Part shown: positions 1 through 8,543 of the stretch, in pieces
Layout: every line of letters begins with the position of its first letter
How positions within the stretch are numbered: the stretch's first letter is position 1
From: Rhodospirillaceae bacterium
GTDB lineage: Bacteria > Pseudomonadota > Alphaproteobacteria > Rhodospirillales > Rhodospirillaceae
Assembly (NCBI GenBank): GCA_040219235.1
Contig: JAVJSV010000016.1
Coordinates: forward strand, 248,001-312,000
Length of the DNA: 64,000 bases
Direction of reading: 5' to 3'
Position numbers and translations under genes: made by a program
The notes under the pieces: generated by a model
Told to the model about the DNA's origin: nothing
The model's database searches: none
The model's input: the letters and a program-made list of their open reading frames with translations, nothing else

Positions 1-410
1 GCGGTTGTTACCTCACCATGGAAGGGCCGCAGTTTTCGACCTTGGCAGAATCTAAACTCTACCAATCTTGGGGCTGTGACATTATTGGCATGACCAACAT
101 GCCGGAGGCCAAGTTAGCTCGCGAAGCTGAGATGTGTTACGCGACAGTTGGCATGGTGACCGACTATGACTGCTGGCACCCTGACCATGATGCTGTCACA
201 GTGGAACAGATTATTCAGACGCTGATGTCAAACGCTGATAACGCACGATCTCTGGTCAAGGCCGTTATCCCGCTGTTAACGGACCGCCAGGAAAACTGCG
301 CGGCGGGATGTCATACCGCACTTGAGCATTCCATTATTACATCACCCGATGCGCAAGACGCAGAAAAGATCAAAGCGCTTGGCCCAATACTTGAGCGGGT
401 ATTAGGATAA
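1..410 (+). CDS. mtnP: S-methyl-5'-thioadenosine phosphorylase, C-terminal part (cut by window start)
   Basis: This cytosolic enzyme splits 5'-methylthioadenosine into adenine and methylthioribose-1-phosphate. The reading frame is already open at base 3 and runs to the TAA at 408-410, so about 135 C-terminal residues are visible. They begin just before the family signature TMEGPQFST, which is followed by [20 protein letters not shown] and then D-Y-D-C-W, all typical of the MTAP subgroup of purine nucleoside phosphorylases. mtnA follows after a gap of about 16 bases and uses its product, so the two form an operon. The ATG at 18 is an internal methionine, not the start. Confidence 0.93.
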   Translation, partial: GCYLTMEGPQFSTLAESKLYQSWGCDIIGMTNMPEAKLAREAEMCYATVGMVTDYDCWHPDHDAVTVEQIIQTLMSNADNARSLVKAVIPLLTDRQENCAAGCHTALEHSIITSPDAQDAEKIKALGPILERVLG

Positions 411-426
411 ATCAGAAAGCGTGATT

Positions 427-1524
427 ATGAACGTCGATGGCAAATCATACAGGTCAATTTGGACAGCTGAAGACGATCGAACAGTCCGTATTATTGATCA
501 GACCAAACTGCCCTATGAATTTGTTATTGAAGAGCTAACGTCATTAGAAGATACGGCATTAGCGATTAAAGACATGCTAGTGCGCGGCGCTCCTCTCATT
601 GGTGCGACAGGCGCCTATGGTATGGCATTGGCCATGCGACAAGACCCTCGCGATGCAAACATTGATCGAGCGTTTGATTGTCTTATTGCGACACGTCCCA
701 CCGCCAGTAATCTTGCTTGGGCTTTAAAGCAGATGGCAGCGGCGCTCAGAGCTCAAACCAATTCAAACCGTGAAGTAATCGCGTATGCTTTAGCCGCACA
801 GATCTGTGAAGATGACATAGCAACGTGCCGTACTATCGGGCAACATGGCGCCGGAGTCATGTCGCAGATATGGCAGCAAAAGGGGAAGCCTGACTGTTTC
901 AATGTACTAACACATTGCAATGCCGGGTGGCTCGCGACCGTTGATTGGGGAACGGCATTGTCCGCAGTTTACGCGGCTCATGATGATGGAATGCCAGTCC
1001 ACGTGTGGGTTGATGAAACCCGACCCCGAAACCAAGGAGCGAGCTTAACGGCCTGGGAACTGGGTAAACATGGCGTCCCTCACACCCTCATCGTCGATAA
1101 CGCTGGCGGTTATCTCATGCAGCATGGGCAAGTCGATATGTGCATTGTCGGGACAGACCGAACCACTGCAACTGGCGATGTTTGCAATAAGGTGGGAACC
1201 TATCTGAAAGCGCTGGCAGCTCACGCTAACGACGTGCCATTTTATGTCGCATTACCTTACTCGACCATAGACTGGGGGGTCTCAGATGGGGTTCAGGAGA
1301 TTCCGATTGAAATACGTGCGCCGACCGAAGTAACTGAGATTAGGGGGGTGAATGCCACCGGTTTAGTCGAGACGGTGCGTATTGCCCCAGAGGGAACTAA
1401 GGCATTGAATGTCGCGTTTGATGTTACGCCAGCGCGCTATGTGACGGGACTCATTACAGAACGTGGCGTGTGCGAAGCATCGAAAGAGGGATTGCTCGGC
1501 CTTTATCCAGAAAGAATGGCATGA
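427..1524 (+). CDS. mtnA: S-methyl-5-thioribose-1-phosphate isomerase MtnA
   Basis: The enzyme converts methylthioribose-1-phosphate to methylthioribulose-1-phosphate. The 365-residue protein has the eIF2B-like isomerase fold with [16 protein letters not shown] near residues 53-68, the catalytic cysteine in LTHCNAGW near residue 164, [18 protein letters not shown] and the catalytic Asp region [18 protein letters not shown]. The ATG at 427 is preferred because AGAAAG lies about 9 bases upstream. A GTG two codons earlier (421) is also possible. The stop overlaps the ATG of the next gene (ATGA), indicating translational coupling. The Asp motif differs slightly from the common GADRI form but keeps D and the downstream GDV.NK.GTY. 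Confidence 0.93.
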   Translation: MNVDGKSYRSIWTAEDDRTVRIIDQTKLPYEFVIEELTSLEDTALAIKDMLVRGAPLIGATGAYGMALAMRQDPRDANIDRAFDCLIATRPTASNLAWALKQMAAALRAQTNSNREVIAYALAAQICEDDIATCRTIGQHGAGVMSQIWQQKGKPDCFNVLTHCNAGWLATVDWGTALSAVYAAHDDGMPVHVWVDETRPRNQGASLTAWELGKHGVPHTLIVDNAGGYLMQHGQVDMCIVGTDRTTATGDVCNKVGTYLKALAAHANDVPFYVALPYSTIDWGVSDGVQEIPIEIRAPTEVTEIRGVNATGLVETVRIAPEGTKALNVAFDVTPARYVTGLITERGVCEASKEGLLGLYPERMA

Positions 1525-2168
1525 GCAGCAATCATGAGTTAGAACTTCGGTGTGCGCTTATCGAAACCTGCCAAGAGATATCGAGAACAGGTTTATCTTT
1601 TGGCACATCGGGCAATGCCAGTGTGCGGCTTGATCGTAATTCTCTTCTCATCACACCAAGTGGTATGAGTTACCACACGCTAAAACCTCAAGACATCGTG
1701 ACACTAAAATTTGACGGTTCCTACGCAGGTCAGAGTCTTCCCTCATCTGAATGGCGTATTCATCGTGATATTCTCCAGGCGCGTTTAGACGTAAACGCTG
1801 TTGTCCATGTGCATTCACAATCGGCAACTGCGCTTGCCTGTCAGAACAGGTCGATCCCAGCGTTTCATTACATGGTTGCGGTTGTAGGCGGGAACTCAAT
1901 TCGATGCGGGGCTTATGCAACGTTTGGAACCCAGGAATTGTCAGACGCCACGCTTATTGCACTAGAGGCTCGTCAGGCATGTCTGATGGCAAACCATGGC
2001 CAAGTTGCACTTGGAACTGACTTACGGTCAGCATTCAACTTGGCAGGAGAGGTTGAAAACCTGGCAGCTATGTATCTGTTAAGTTGCCAAGGGCAAGAGC
2101 CAATACTTCTCAGCGATGGTGAAATGGCTATCGTGGCAGAGAAATTCAAAAGCTACGGACAGGGATAA
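1521..2168 (+). CDS. class II aldolase/adducin family protein, probable methylthioribulose-1-phosphate aldolase
   Basis: This 215-residue protein is a zinc-dependent class II aldolase. It has TSGNASVR near residue 30, ITPSGMSY, the acidic WRIHRDIL segment, the zinc ligands in VVHVHS and a third His in [10 protein letters not shown]. The ATG at 1521 overlaps the mtnA stop as ATGA; an earlier in-frame start at 1470 would lie deep inside mtnA and is rejected. After mtnP and mtnA the likely substrate is methylthioribulose-1-phosphate. It could be cleaved to dihydroxyacetone phosphate and a methylthio-aldehyde, as in the DHAP shunt of Rhodospirillum rubrum, or dehydrated as by MtnB. No MtnC, MtnD, MtnE or MtnW gene is visible, which favours the aldolase reading. 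The reaction is inferred from context. Confidence 0.8.
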   Translation: MSSNHELELRCALIETCQEISRTGLSFGTSGNASVRLDRNSLLITPSGMSYHTLKPQDIVTLKFDGSYAGQSLPSSEWRIHRDILQARLDVNAVVHVHSQSATALACQNRSIPAFHYMVAVVGGNSIRCGAYATFGTQELSDATLIALEARQACLMANHGQVALGTDLRSAFNLAGEVENLAAMYLLSCQGQEPILLSDGEMAIVAEKFKSYGQG

Positions 2169-2172
2169 AAAG

Positions 2173-2964
2173 CTAAGCCGTGGTTTCTGAATCGATTGCA
2201 CTTTCATGCCAATCGCACAGCAGGCGATGGGAAACCCAATTGAGAATCATATAAATTCCATAACCGGCAATGCTGAGTAAGACAAAACAGGCCAATGCCC
2301 GGGAAAGTTCAAGGCGATAACTGGCTTCCAGCAGGCGGGATGCTAAACCGGAACTTTCTCCGCTGGTCCCGGCCACCATTTCAGCAACAACCGTTCCAAT
2401 GAGAGCAAGCCCCCCGCTGATTCTGAGACCTCCCAAGAAATAGGGCAGCGCTGTGGGGATAAGGAGGTGCCGTAAAACCTGCCAGCGACTGGCATTGTAA
2501 AGCCTGAAGAGGTCTTTCAGGTTCTGATCCGCGCTTTTCAGCCCCAATAGCGTGTTCGAAATGATCGGAAAAACTGCGGCCATCCATGCCAAAATCAATA
2601 GCACGATAAAAACACTATCAACCCAAATGATGATAAATGGCGCCACGGTCACAATGGGTGTGACTTGAAGAAATACGGCGTAGGGAAACACCATACGTTC
2701 AAGCACCGCCGACTGAGCCATCGCAACGGCTAAGCCAACGCCGGTAACACAGGCCAACAAAAGCGCCAATACTGTAACTTGCAACGTAACAGCAAGCGCA
2801 GACAACAGGTCTGGCCCATCAATCCACAAAGCCAGTGCAATCGCACTAGGACCTGGCAGGATGTATTCGGGTATTTCCCTAAAGGTGACAGTGAGTTCCC
2901 AGAGACCAAGTACGATAATTCCAAATAAAATTGGCAAGACGGCGCGGTTAAAAAACCGGATCAT
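2173..2964 (-). CDS. ABC transporter permease, SsuC/TauC/ThiX type
   Basis: This 263-residue inner-membrane permease belongs to the binding-protein-dependent transport family used by nitrate, taurine, sulfonate and thiamine-precursor importers. About six hydrophobic segments are visible. The cytoplasmic EAA-type loop that contacts the ATPase lies around residues 160-185 (DLFRLYNASRWQVLRHLLIP). Its ATG overlaps the last bases of the ATPase gene (ATGA), so both belong to one minus-strand operon led by the binding protein. The stop lies only four bases from that of the convergent aldolase gene, with no obvious terminator between them. The ligand cannot be read from this subunit. Confidence 0.88.
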   Translation of the reverse strand: MIRFFNRAVLPILFGIIVLGLWELTVTFREIPEYILPGPSAIALALWIDGPDLLSALAVTLQVTVLALLLACVTGVGLAVAMAQSAVLERMVFPYAVFLQVTPIVTVAPFIIIWVDSVFIVLLILAWMAAVFPIISNTLLGLKSADQNLKDLFRLYNASRWQVLRHLLIPTALPYFLGGLRISGGLALIGTVVAEMVAGTSGESSGLASRLLEASYRLELSRALACFVLLSIAGYGIYMILNWVSHRLLCDWHESAIDSETTA

Positions 2965-3728
2965 ATCTGTGCCGCCATGGCATGCCTCAGATAATTTGAA
3001 ACGGATGCGCTGAAATCAGTAAAATTATGCTGATCGCGCAGCTCTGCATTTCGAGGATATGCAAAGGGTACAGCAACATCTGCAACGACGCGGCCTGGAC
3101 GAGGGGACATCACAATAACGCGCTCAGAGAGAAACGCCGCTTCGCGAATGCTGTGTGTAACAAAAACGACCGTCCATTTCTGATCTTCCCATAACCTTAA
3201 CAGATCTTCATTCAATTGGGCCCGCGTAAACTCGTCGAGCGCCGCAAAAGGCTCATCAAGCAGCAGAAGATTTGGCTCAGTTATGAGGGCTCTCGCGATA
3301 GAAACCCTCATTTTCATTCCACCGGACAATTCGCGTGGATAAGTTTGGTGAAACTCTTCTAATCCGACCCAAGCTAAGACGGTCTCGATACGGTCATGAT
3401 CACCGCGCGCCCACCCTTGAAGGCGCAAGGGTAGAGAAACATTTTCATAGACGGTGGCCCAAGGCATTAGGGTCGCTTCCTGAAACACGAACCCAACATC
3501 TCTTTTTTGGTCATGGTGTTGATGGTCAATGTGTCCTGATGTTGGTGTAATCAGGCCAGACATGAGACGCAGCAGAGTCGATTTCCCGCAACCCGAGGGG
3601 CCGACTAATGAGACAAACTCGCCGTGCTGTATTTTTAGGGTCGTTGGCGCGAGTGCAACTGTTCCAGACCGGTACGTCTTTTCGACCAGGTTTAGATTTA
3701 GCGAAAATTGAGAATCTGAAGCCGACAT
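2961..3728 (-). CDS. ABC transporter ATP-binding protein, SsuB/TauB/ThiZ type
   Basis: This 255-residue cytoplasmic ATPase powers the adjacent permease. It shows Walker A GPSGCGKST near residue 43, a Q-loop in VFQEATLMPW, the signature LSGGMKMRVSIARAL, Walker B LLLLDEPFAALDE and the switch His in VFVTHSIREA. The C-terminal SPRPGRVVADV stretch is typical of the nitrate/taurine/sulfonate import group. It starts six bases after the binding-protein stop and overlaps the permease start by four bases. Confidence 0.92.
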   Translation of the reverse strand: MSASDSQFSLNLNLVEKTYRSGTVALAPTTLKIQHGEFVSLVGPSGCGKSTLLRLMSGLITPTSGHIDHQHHDQKRDVGFVFQEATLMPWATVYENVSLPLRLQGWARGDHDRIETVLAWVGLEEFHQTYPRELSGGMKMRVSIARALITEPNLLLLDEPFAALDEFTRAQLNEDLLRLWEDQKWTVVFVTHSIREAAFLSERVIVMSPRPGRVVADVAVPFAYPRNAELRDQHNFTDFSASVSNYLRHAMAAQI

Positions 3729-3734
3729 AGAACG

Positions 3735-4766
3735 TTAGTCGGCACCTTGCCGAACAGCCTCCATGCCAACTTGCCGACCAACAAAACTTGGCGAGAAGGC
3801 TTTGGTGTAATCCAAATCAGCTGGGTAGACGTTGTCTTGAACCATTACGTCAAAAAAGGTCTTCCATCGTGCTGGTGTCATAGCGCCAATGCCATATTTT
3901 GCTGCGTCACCACTATCCACAAGACCATACCGTCTCAACATTTCGTGTCCATAATTCAGTAACTCATCCGTCATATCTGGGTTATCTTTTTTGATAAGGG
4001 CGTAAGCGGGTGAGGGGTCTGAATACAAAAAGCTGTACCAACCTCGAATACTAGCGTCGACAAAGCGTTGAACGAGGTCTGGATTACTGTTCACCAACCT
4101 CTGTGAGGTTTGGATGATAGCCGCATAACTGGCGTAGCCTGAGTCAGCCAGTAAAAAAACATTCGGTTCGATGCCTGTTTCTCGAATGATGAACGGTTCA
4201 CTTGTCAGATATCCCTGCTGAACAGCAGTTGGGTCTGCGAGAAAAGGGGCAATGTTAAATGTATACGGCGCGATTTGCTGATCCTCAAAGCCGTAGCGCA
4301 CTTTTAGAAAGCGCCAAAAGCCGATCCGCGTATCGGGAGAAATCATGATTTTTTCAGAACGCAAATCCGCTAATGATTTATGACCCCGTGCCGCATGTGA
4401 AATAAGAACGGCAGGATCCTTTTGAAACATCGCCGCGACAGCAACCACGGGAATGTCTTGGTAGGCAAAGTTAAGAGGAATGAAGGAATTGGGTGCCATA
4501 CTAAAGTCGAGCCTGCCTGCGGCAAGCAGTTGCGCATGATTAACCTGCGGGCCGCCTTGCCGGATGGTAACGTCAAGCCCAGCATCTTCGTATAGGCCGA
4601 GCGCCTGTGCTTGATAAAAGCCACCATGTTCCGCCTGAGCGCGCCAATCTGTGCCAAAGCTAATCTGATCAGCAGCGTATATTGGCAGGGAAGGGAAATA
4701 GGCGAGCAGTAAAGTCAACCCGATCAACGTCACTTTGGCGAGGGCCGACCGTCGCTCCCAAGTCAT
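3735..4766 (-). CDS. ABC transporter substrate-binding protein, NMT1/ThiY-like
   Basis: This 343-residue periplasmic binding protein has an N-terminal signal peptide (residues about 1-27, hydrophobic core VTLIGLTLLLAYF, cleavage near YAADQ). The mature protein begins with FGTDWRAQAEHGGFYQA and GLDVTIRQGGPQVN, typical of the NMT1/THI5-like group that binds pyrimidine- or thiamine-precursor-like ligands. The ATG at 4766 is chosen because it gives a proper signal peptide; a longer reading would overlap the upstream cyclase gene. It heads the transporter operon 20 bases after the cyclase stop. The ligand is unknown. Lying opposite the methylthioadenosine genes, a nucleobase or related heterocycle is a reasonable guess only. 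Confidence 0.85.
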   Translation of the reverse strand: MTWERRSALAKVTLIGLTLLLAYFPSLPIYAADQISFGTDWRAQAEHGGFYQAQALGLYEDAGLDVTIRQGGPQVNHAQLLAAGRLDFSMAPNSFIPLNFAYQDIPVVAVAAMFQKDPAVLISHAARGHKSLADLRSEKIMISPDTRIGFWRFLKVRYGFEDQQIAPYTFNIAPFLADPTAVQQGYLTSEPFIIRETGIEPNVFLLADSGYASYAAIIQTSQRLVNSNPDLVQRFVDASIRGWYSFLYSDPSPAYALIKKDNPDMTDELLNYGHEMLRRYGLVDSGDAAKYGIGAMTPARWKTFFDVMVQDNVYPADLDYTKAFSPSFVGRQVGMEAVRQGAD

Positions 4767-4785
4767 TTTTATCTCGCCTGATCCG

Positions 4786-5916
4786 TTAAATCTTGAAGGT
4801 ATTTCCACCGCCGCCCGTATTGCCACCACCCGCCGCAGGGGCTTTGGCTTTTGTGCCGCCGCCACTACTTCCACCAGCGCTCGGTGTTGAAGCCCCCTCA
4901 AGTGGGAAGACTTTAAACAACTCGGGCGGTTGAGCGATATTTTTCATGGGTAAACGCCCGACACTGACGAAGTGAGCCGGAACATTATTTTTTGCTTCTG
5001 ACTGGATCGCGTCGGAGACCATAATTCCATCCGCATCGGCCTTTGGCTCAATGCGGGCGGCAATATTCACACCATCACCAAACACATCGTTCCCGGTAAC
5101 CATAACTTCCCCCATATGGCAACCGATACGAACGTGAAACTGGTCATCAGGGGTTTTTGTTTTGTTGTAATCGCCAATCGCTTTCTGGATATCCATAGCG
5201 CACTGGACAGTATTGTTGGCTGAGCGGAACTTCACCATGAAGGCATCACCGATTGTCTTAATCACAGTGCCACGATTGCGGACAATTTGATTTCGCACGA
5301 TGTCGTTATGGATTTGCAGCTTTTTGTACATGCCAGCTTCATCGGCCCCCATGGCCTTACTAAAACCAACAATATCCGTCATCATAATCGCGGTCTTTTG
5401 TCGTTTGGGGTCTTTTGCCGTGCCAACTCCAAACGCGTCGTCAATTTCTTCAAGTTCAGAGTCGCTTTTTCTCAGTAAATTCAGGAGTTTAAGCGGGTTT
5501 ATGTAGGCCAACGCTGAACCAAGACCGACGGTGAGCAAGGTGGTGTATATGGCTTGGAGTACCTTAGACATCCCCCAGACCAAGATCACCGCGAACAAGA
5601 AGGCGAACCACATGGCCTTGCCCGTCATCAGCCAACCTTGCTCCGTTGTCTCAATCACATAAGCAGAGTCAGAGAACAAAGCATACGATTGAATAACGGA
5701 GTAGATGTACAGGCCAGCGACGGCGAGCGTTTTGATGGGATCATCAAAGTAGATACGAACGATAACCAAGCCAGCCAGAACACCAAGATACAGCAATAGG
5801 AACGTCGGTGATTGAATCTGAAGATCCATGGTCGCCGCGAACATATTGAAAAACCAATCGTTCAAGACCCCGCTGCTTTCAATGGTTTGAACAGCGACCT
5901 CTTCTTGACCTTCCAT
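4786..5916 (-). CDS. membrane-anchored class III adenylate cyclase
   Basis: This 376-residue protein probably makes cAMP from ATP at the inner membrane. Four hydrophobic segments lie near residues 38-54, 63-81, 100-117 and 121-139, followed by a cyclase domain from about 173 to 345. All expected catalytic residues are visible: the first metal Asp in MMTDIVGFSK, the second in KTIGDAFM, the adenine-selecting Lys of the same motif, an Asp in NDVFGDG, and Asn and Arg in GVNIAARIE. The last 35 residues are a low-complexity Gly/Ala/Ser/Lys tail ending NTFKI. No HAMP or PAS domain separates membrane and catalytic parts. It is followed on the same strand, 20 bases away, by the ABC importer genes. Confidence 0.88.
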   Translation of the reverse strand: MEGQEEVAVQTIESSGVLNDWFFNMFAATMDLQIQSPTFLLLYLGVLAGLVIVRIYFDDPIKTLAVAGLYIYSVIQSYALFSDSAYVIETTEQGWLMTGKAMWFAFLFAVILVWGMSKVLQAIYTTLLTVGLGSALAYINPLKLLNLLRKSDSELEEIDDAFGVGTAKDPKRQKTAIMMTDIVGFSKAMGADEAGMYKKLQIHNDIVRNQIVRNRGTVIKTIGDAFMVKFRSANNTVQCAMDIQKAIGDYNKTKTPDDQFHVRIGCHMGEVMVTGNDVFGDGVNIAARIEPKADADGIMVSDAIQSEAKNNVPAHFVSVGRLPMKNIAQPPELFKVFPLEGASTPSAGGSSGGGTKAKAPAAGGGNTGGGGNTFKI

Positions 5917-6142
5917 TAGATATCTTCCCCTTACCGCTCAAAAATCCGAAATAGAATTCAGACTGTGATTTCCACTTTAAAACCCCTGTCATGGGCCGAG
6001 TTGACCCGCAACGTTCTGAAATAGAAGCGATTTTGCGCGACGACGCAACACTGAACAGTGTATCTCAGAGGTTAATTCAATGCCACGCGGAAGACCCCAG
6101 ATGGAGACGTTCTGGTGATGGCTTTTAAGATGAGAGATTTGA

Positions 6143-7411
6143 ATGGCGAAACAAAAAATAAATCTAATCATTTCAATACCTTGGCTGCACTTTTCGCGGA
6201 CAGTGTTTGTTTTTCTGATGCTTGGGTTCAGTCCTTTTGCCTCCGCGCAAGAAATAGCCCCCGAGATTGAAAAAGAATCATTCGATGAATGGCTTGAAGC
6301 CGTCTCAAACGAAGCAAAGTCATTAGGGCTCAAAGACTCCGTTGTCGATGAAGCCCTCGAGGGCGTTGAGCCAGTTCCCAGAGTCATTGAATTGGACCGC
6401 CAACAGCCGGAATTTACTCAGAGTTTTTGGGCGTATCTCGATGGACGAGTGTCAGAAAACCGTATTTCAGAGGGAAAGAGACTGTTATCGGAGCATGCCC
6501 AGCTTCTGCGAGAGATTGAACTGAAACACGGTGTCCAAGCTAGATTCTTAATCGCCTTTTGGGGACTTGAAACAAACTTTGGTAAGTTCCTTGGCGGTTT
6601 TCCGGTCATAGAGTCCCTTGCGACACTGGCTTACGACGATCGCAGGAGTGCATTTTTCAGGTCTGAATTGTTTGACGCGCTTCGAATCTTAAATGGTGGT
6701 CATATTGAGCGGAAAAACATGATGGGGTCTTGGGCCGGAGCTATGGGACAGCCTCAATTCATGCCATCGACCTTTACCCGTCACGCGATTGATGAAAATG
6801 GCGATGGCCGCATCGATATATGGGGCTCTCTGCCCGATGTCTTTGGCTCGGCTGCCAATTACCTCAGTAACGTCGGCTGGAATAATGAATATACCTGGGG
6901 CAGGGAAGTAAGCTTGCCATCTGATTTCGATCTGGACCTTGTGGATCTCAGCAAAAAGCGACCTTTGGCCGCATGGCAAGAGGCCGGTGTAAGACGGATT
7001 GATGGGCGAGACTTGCCTCAAGCCGACATTACAGGGGCTCTTGTTCTGCCTGCTGGGCATAAAGGCCCCGCTTTTCTGGTCTACGGCAATTTTGATGCCA
7101 TCATGAATTGGAACAGGTCTTTACTTTACGCGATTTCTGTCGGTCATCTTGCTGACCGTCTCATAGGTATGGGGCCTCTAAAGTCGGACAGACACACGGA
7201 GCGCCCGCTTTCCCGTGACCAAGTACTTGAATTGCAGGCTATTCTAAATAGGCTGGGCCATGAGTCAGGTGAACCTGATGGTCAAGTTGGCCCCAGAACA
7301 CGAAGTGCAGTCCAAGCCTTCCAAAAAGAAAATGGTTTACCTGCCGATGGCTACCCGGATGGCTTTGTCTTTGAAACCATTCTGTCTAAGGCTGATATAC
7401 CCCCTGGTTGA
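6143..7411 (+). CDS. lytic murein transglycosylase, MltB family, with peptidoglycan-binding domain
   Basis: This 422-residue envelope enzyme cleaves the glycan strand of peptidoglycan to 1,6-anhydro products. An N-terminal signal/anchor segment (about residues 17-36, ending FASAQE) is followed by an SLT/MltB domain with the catalytic Glu in FWGLETNFGKF, then MGSWAGAMGQPQFMPSTF and DENGDGRIDIW. A PG_binding_1 domain occupies roughly the last 65 residues (QLQAILNRLG-type start through AVQAFQKENGLPADG). There is no lipobox, so it is soluble periplasmic or anchored by the uncleaved segment. It begins a plus-strand run of wall genes (rlpA, dac). Confidence 0.92.
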   Translation: MAKQKINLIISIPWLHFSRTVFVFLMLGFSPFASAQEIAPEIEKESFDEWLEAVSNEAKSLGLKDSVVDEALEGVEPVPRVIELDRQQPEFTQSFWAYLDGRVSENRISEGKRLLSEHAQLLREIELKHGVQARFLIAFWGLETNFGKFLGGFPVIESLATLAYDDRRSAFFRSELFDALRILNGGHIERKNMMGSWAGAMGQPQFMPSTFTRHAIDENGDGRIDIWGSLPDVFGSAANYLSNVGWNNEYTWGREVSLPSDFDLDLVDLSKKRPLAAWQEAGVRRIDGRDLPQADITGALVLPAGHKGPAFLVYGNFDAIMNWNRSLLYAISVGHLADRLIGMGPLKSDRHTERPLSRDQVLELQAILNRLGHESGEPDGQVGPRTRSAVQAFQKENGLPADGYPDGFVFETILSKADIPPG

Positions 7412-7491
7412 ACTATGAGCAATTGTTGCGGATAGATGATTAGCCTCATAAAATACGATATACTGTGTCATTGGGTCGAGGAATATACCAT

Positions 7492-8484
7492 ATGCTGAGT
7501 TCAACTGGGCAAACGCGGCTTGTCGCCCTGACTATGATGAGTGTGCTGCTCGCTGGATGCGCTGGTCGACCGCAGCAGACTCAGAGCGTTGACCAAGATT
7601 TTCCATCATATATGGAGCTTGGTCGCGATACCCGCGGTAATCTGGTCACGAGCTACAAAATCGGTAATCCCTATCAGGTTGCTGGAACTTGGTACTATCC
7701 CGCCGAAGACTATGGGTATCGGGAGGAAGGCATTGCCTCGTGGTATGGACCGGGCTTTAACGGCAAACGTACGGCCAACGGCGAAGTTTACGATATGAAT
7801 GCCCTGACGGCAGCTCATAAAACTCTGCCGATACCAAGCGTCGTACAAGTCACGAACCTAGAAAATGGGCGAACGATAAAGCTCAGGATTAATGATCGCG
7901 GCCCTTTCGTTGAAGGACGAATTATCGACCTATCAAAACGAGCGGCGCAATTGCTGGACGTCGAGCGGGCTGGCATAGCACGGGTGCGTGTAGAACTTGT
8001 TCCGGAAGATTCTTTGACCCTGCGGAACATCGCCCTTGATGCAGGAGGCCAGCCAACTCTTTCAGAAATGCCTGGCGTGATAGCCTCTCCTCGTGTTGCT
8101 GTCGTTTCGGAAGCCTTAGCCCCCCCCTCAGTATTGTCGGCACCACTATCGTCAGCACCAGCACCTCCAACTGCAATTGCCTCAACGGCTTTGCCGCCTC
8201 CAGTCACTCCACAGCCAATTGGCACGGCCGGTATAGCAACCGCCAGTACAATAGAGAGTGGCGTCTTCATACAAGCAGGCGCCTTTGCGGATGTAAGCAA
8301 TGCCCGGCGCCTTGAAGCGCAGCTCTCCAGCATGGGAGAGGTTAGCGTTGCCATGGCTGATATTGAAGGTAGCGTGTTCCATCGTGTGCGCATTGGTCCC
8401 TTGGCCAATCGCAGTGCTGCAGAACGGTTACTTTCTGATATGCTGGACCAAGGATTTGAAGGTGCCCGTATTGTTGAAGACTAA
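7492..8484 (+). CDS. rlpA: septal ring lytic transglycosylase RlpA family lipoprotein with SPOR domain
   Basis: This 330-residue outer-membrane lipoprotein acts on denuded glycan strands, usually at the septum. It has a lipoprotein signal ending LLAGC, a double-psi beta-barrel domain near residues 75-165 (GIASWYGPGFNGKRTANGE, AAHKTLPIPS, INDRGPF, IDLSKRAAQLL), a Pro/Ala/Ser-rich linker of about 70 residues and a C-terminal SPOR domain from about 255 (GVFIQAGAFAD). The ATG at 7492 is chosen because GAGG lies about 10 bases upstream and the lipobox is then at the usual place; a GTG at 7465 would add nine residues. Confidence 0.92.
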   Translation: MLSSTGQTRLVALTMMSVLLAGCAGRPQQTQSVDQDFPSYMELGRDTRGNLVTSYKIGNPYQVAGTWYYPAEDYGYREEGIASWYGPGFNGKRTANGEVYDMNALTAAHKTLPIPSVVQVTNLENGRTIKLRINDRGPFVEGRIIDLSKRAAQLLDVERAGIARVRVELVPEDSLTLRNIALDAGGQPTLSEMPGVIASPRVAVVSEALAPPSVLSAPLSSAPAPPTAIASTALPPPVTPQPIGTAGIATASTIESGVFIQAGAFADVSNARRLEAQLSSMGEVSVAMADIEGSVFHRVRIGPLANRSAAERLLSDMLDQGFEGARIVED

Positions 8485-8543
8485 GTGATCTTGCCATCCT
8501 TGTACTTGCCATGCTTGGGCCGCATTGTGAGGCATACAATTGA

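Noticed and set aside
7815-8408. A 197-codon minus-strand frame opposite rlpA
   Set aside because: It mirrors the Pro/Ala-rich linker of RlpA; the lipobox, barrel and SPOR motifs on the plus strand show which frame is real.
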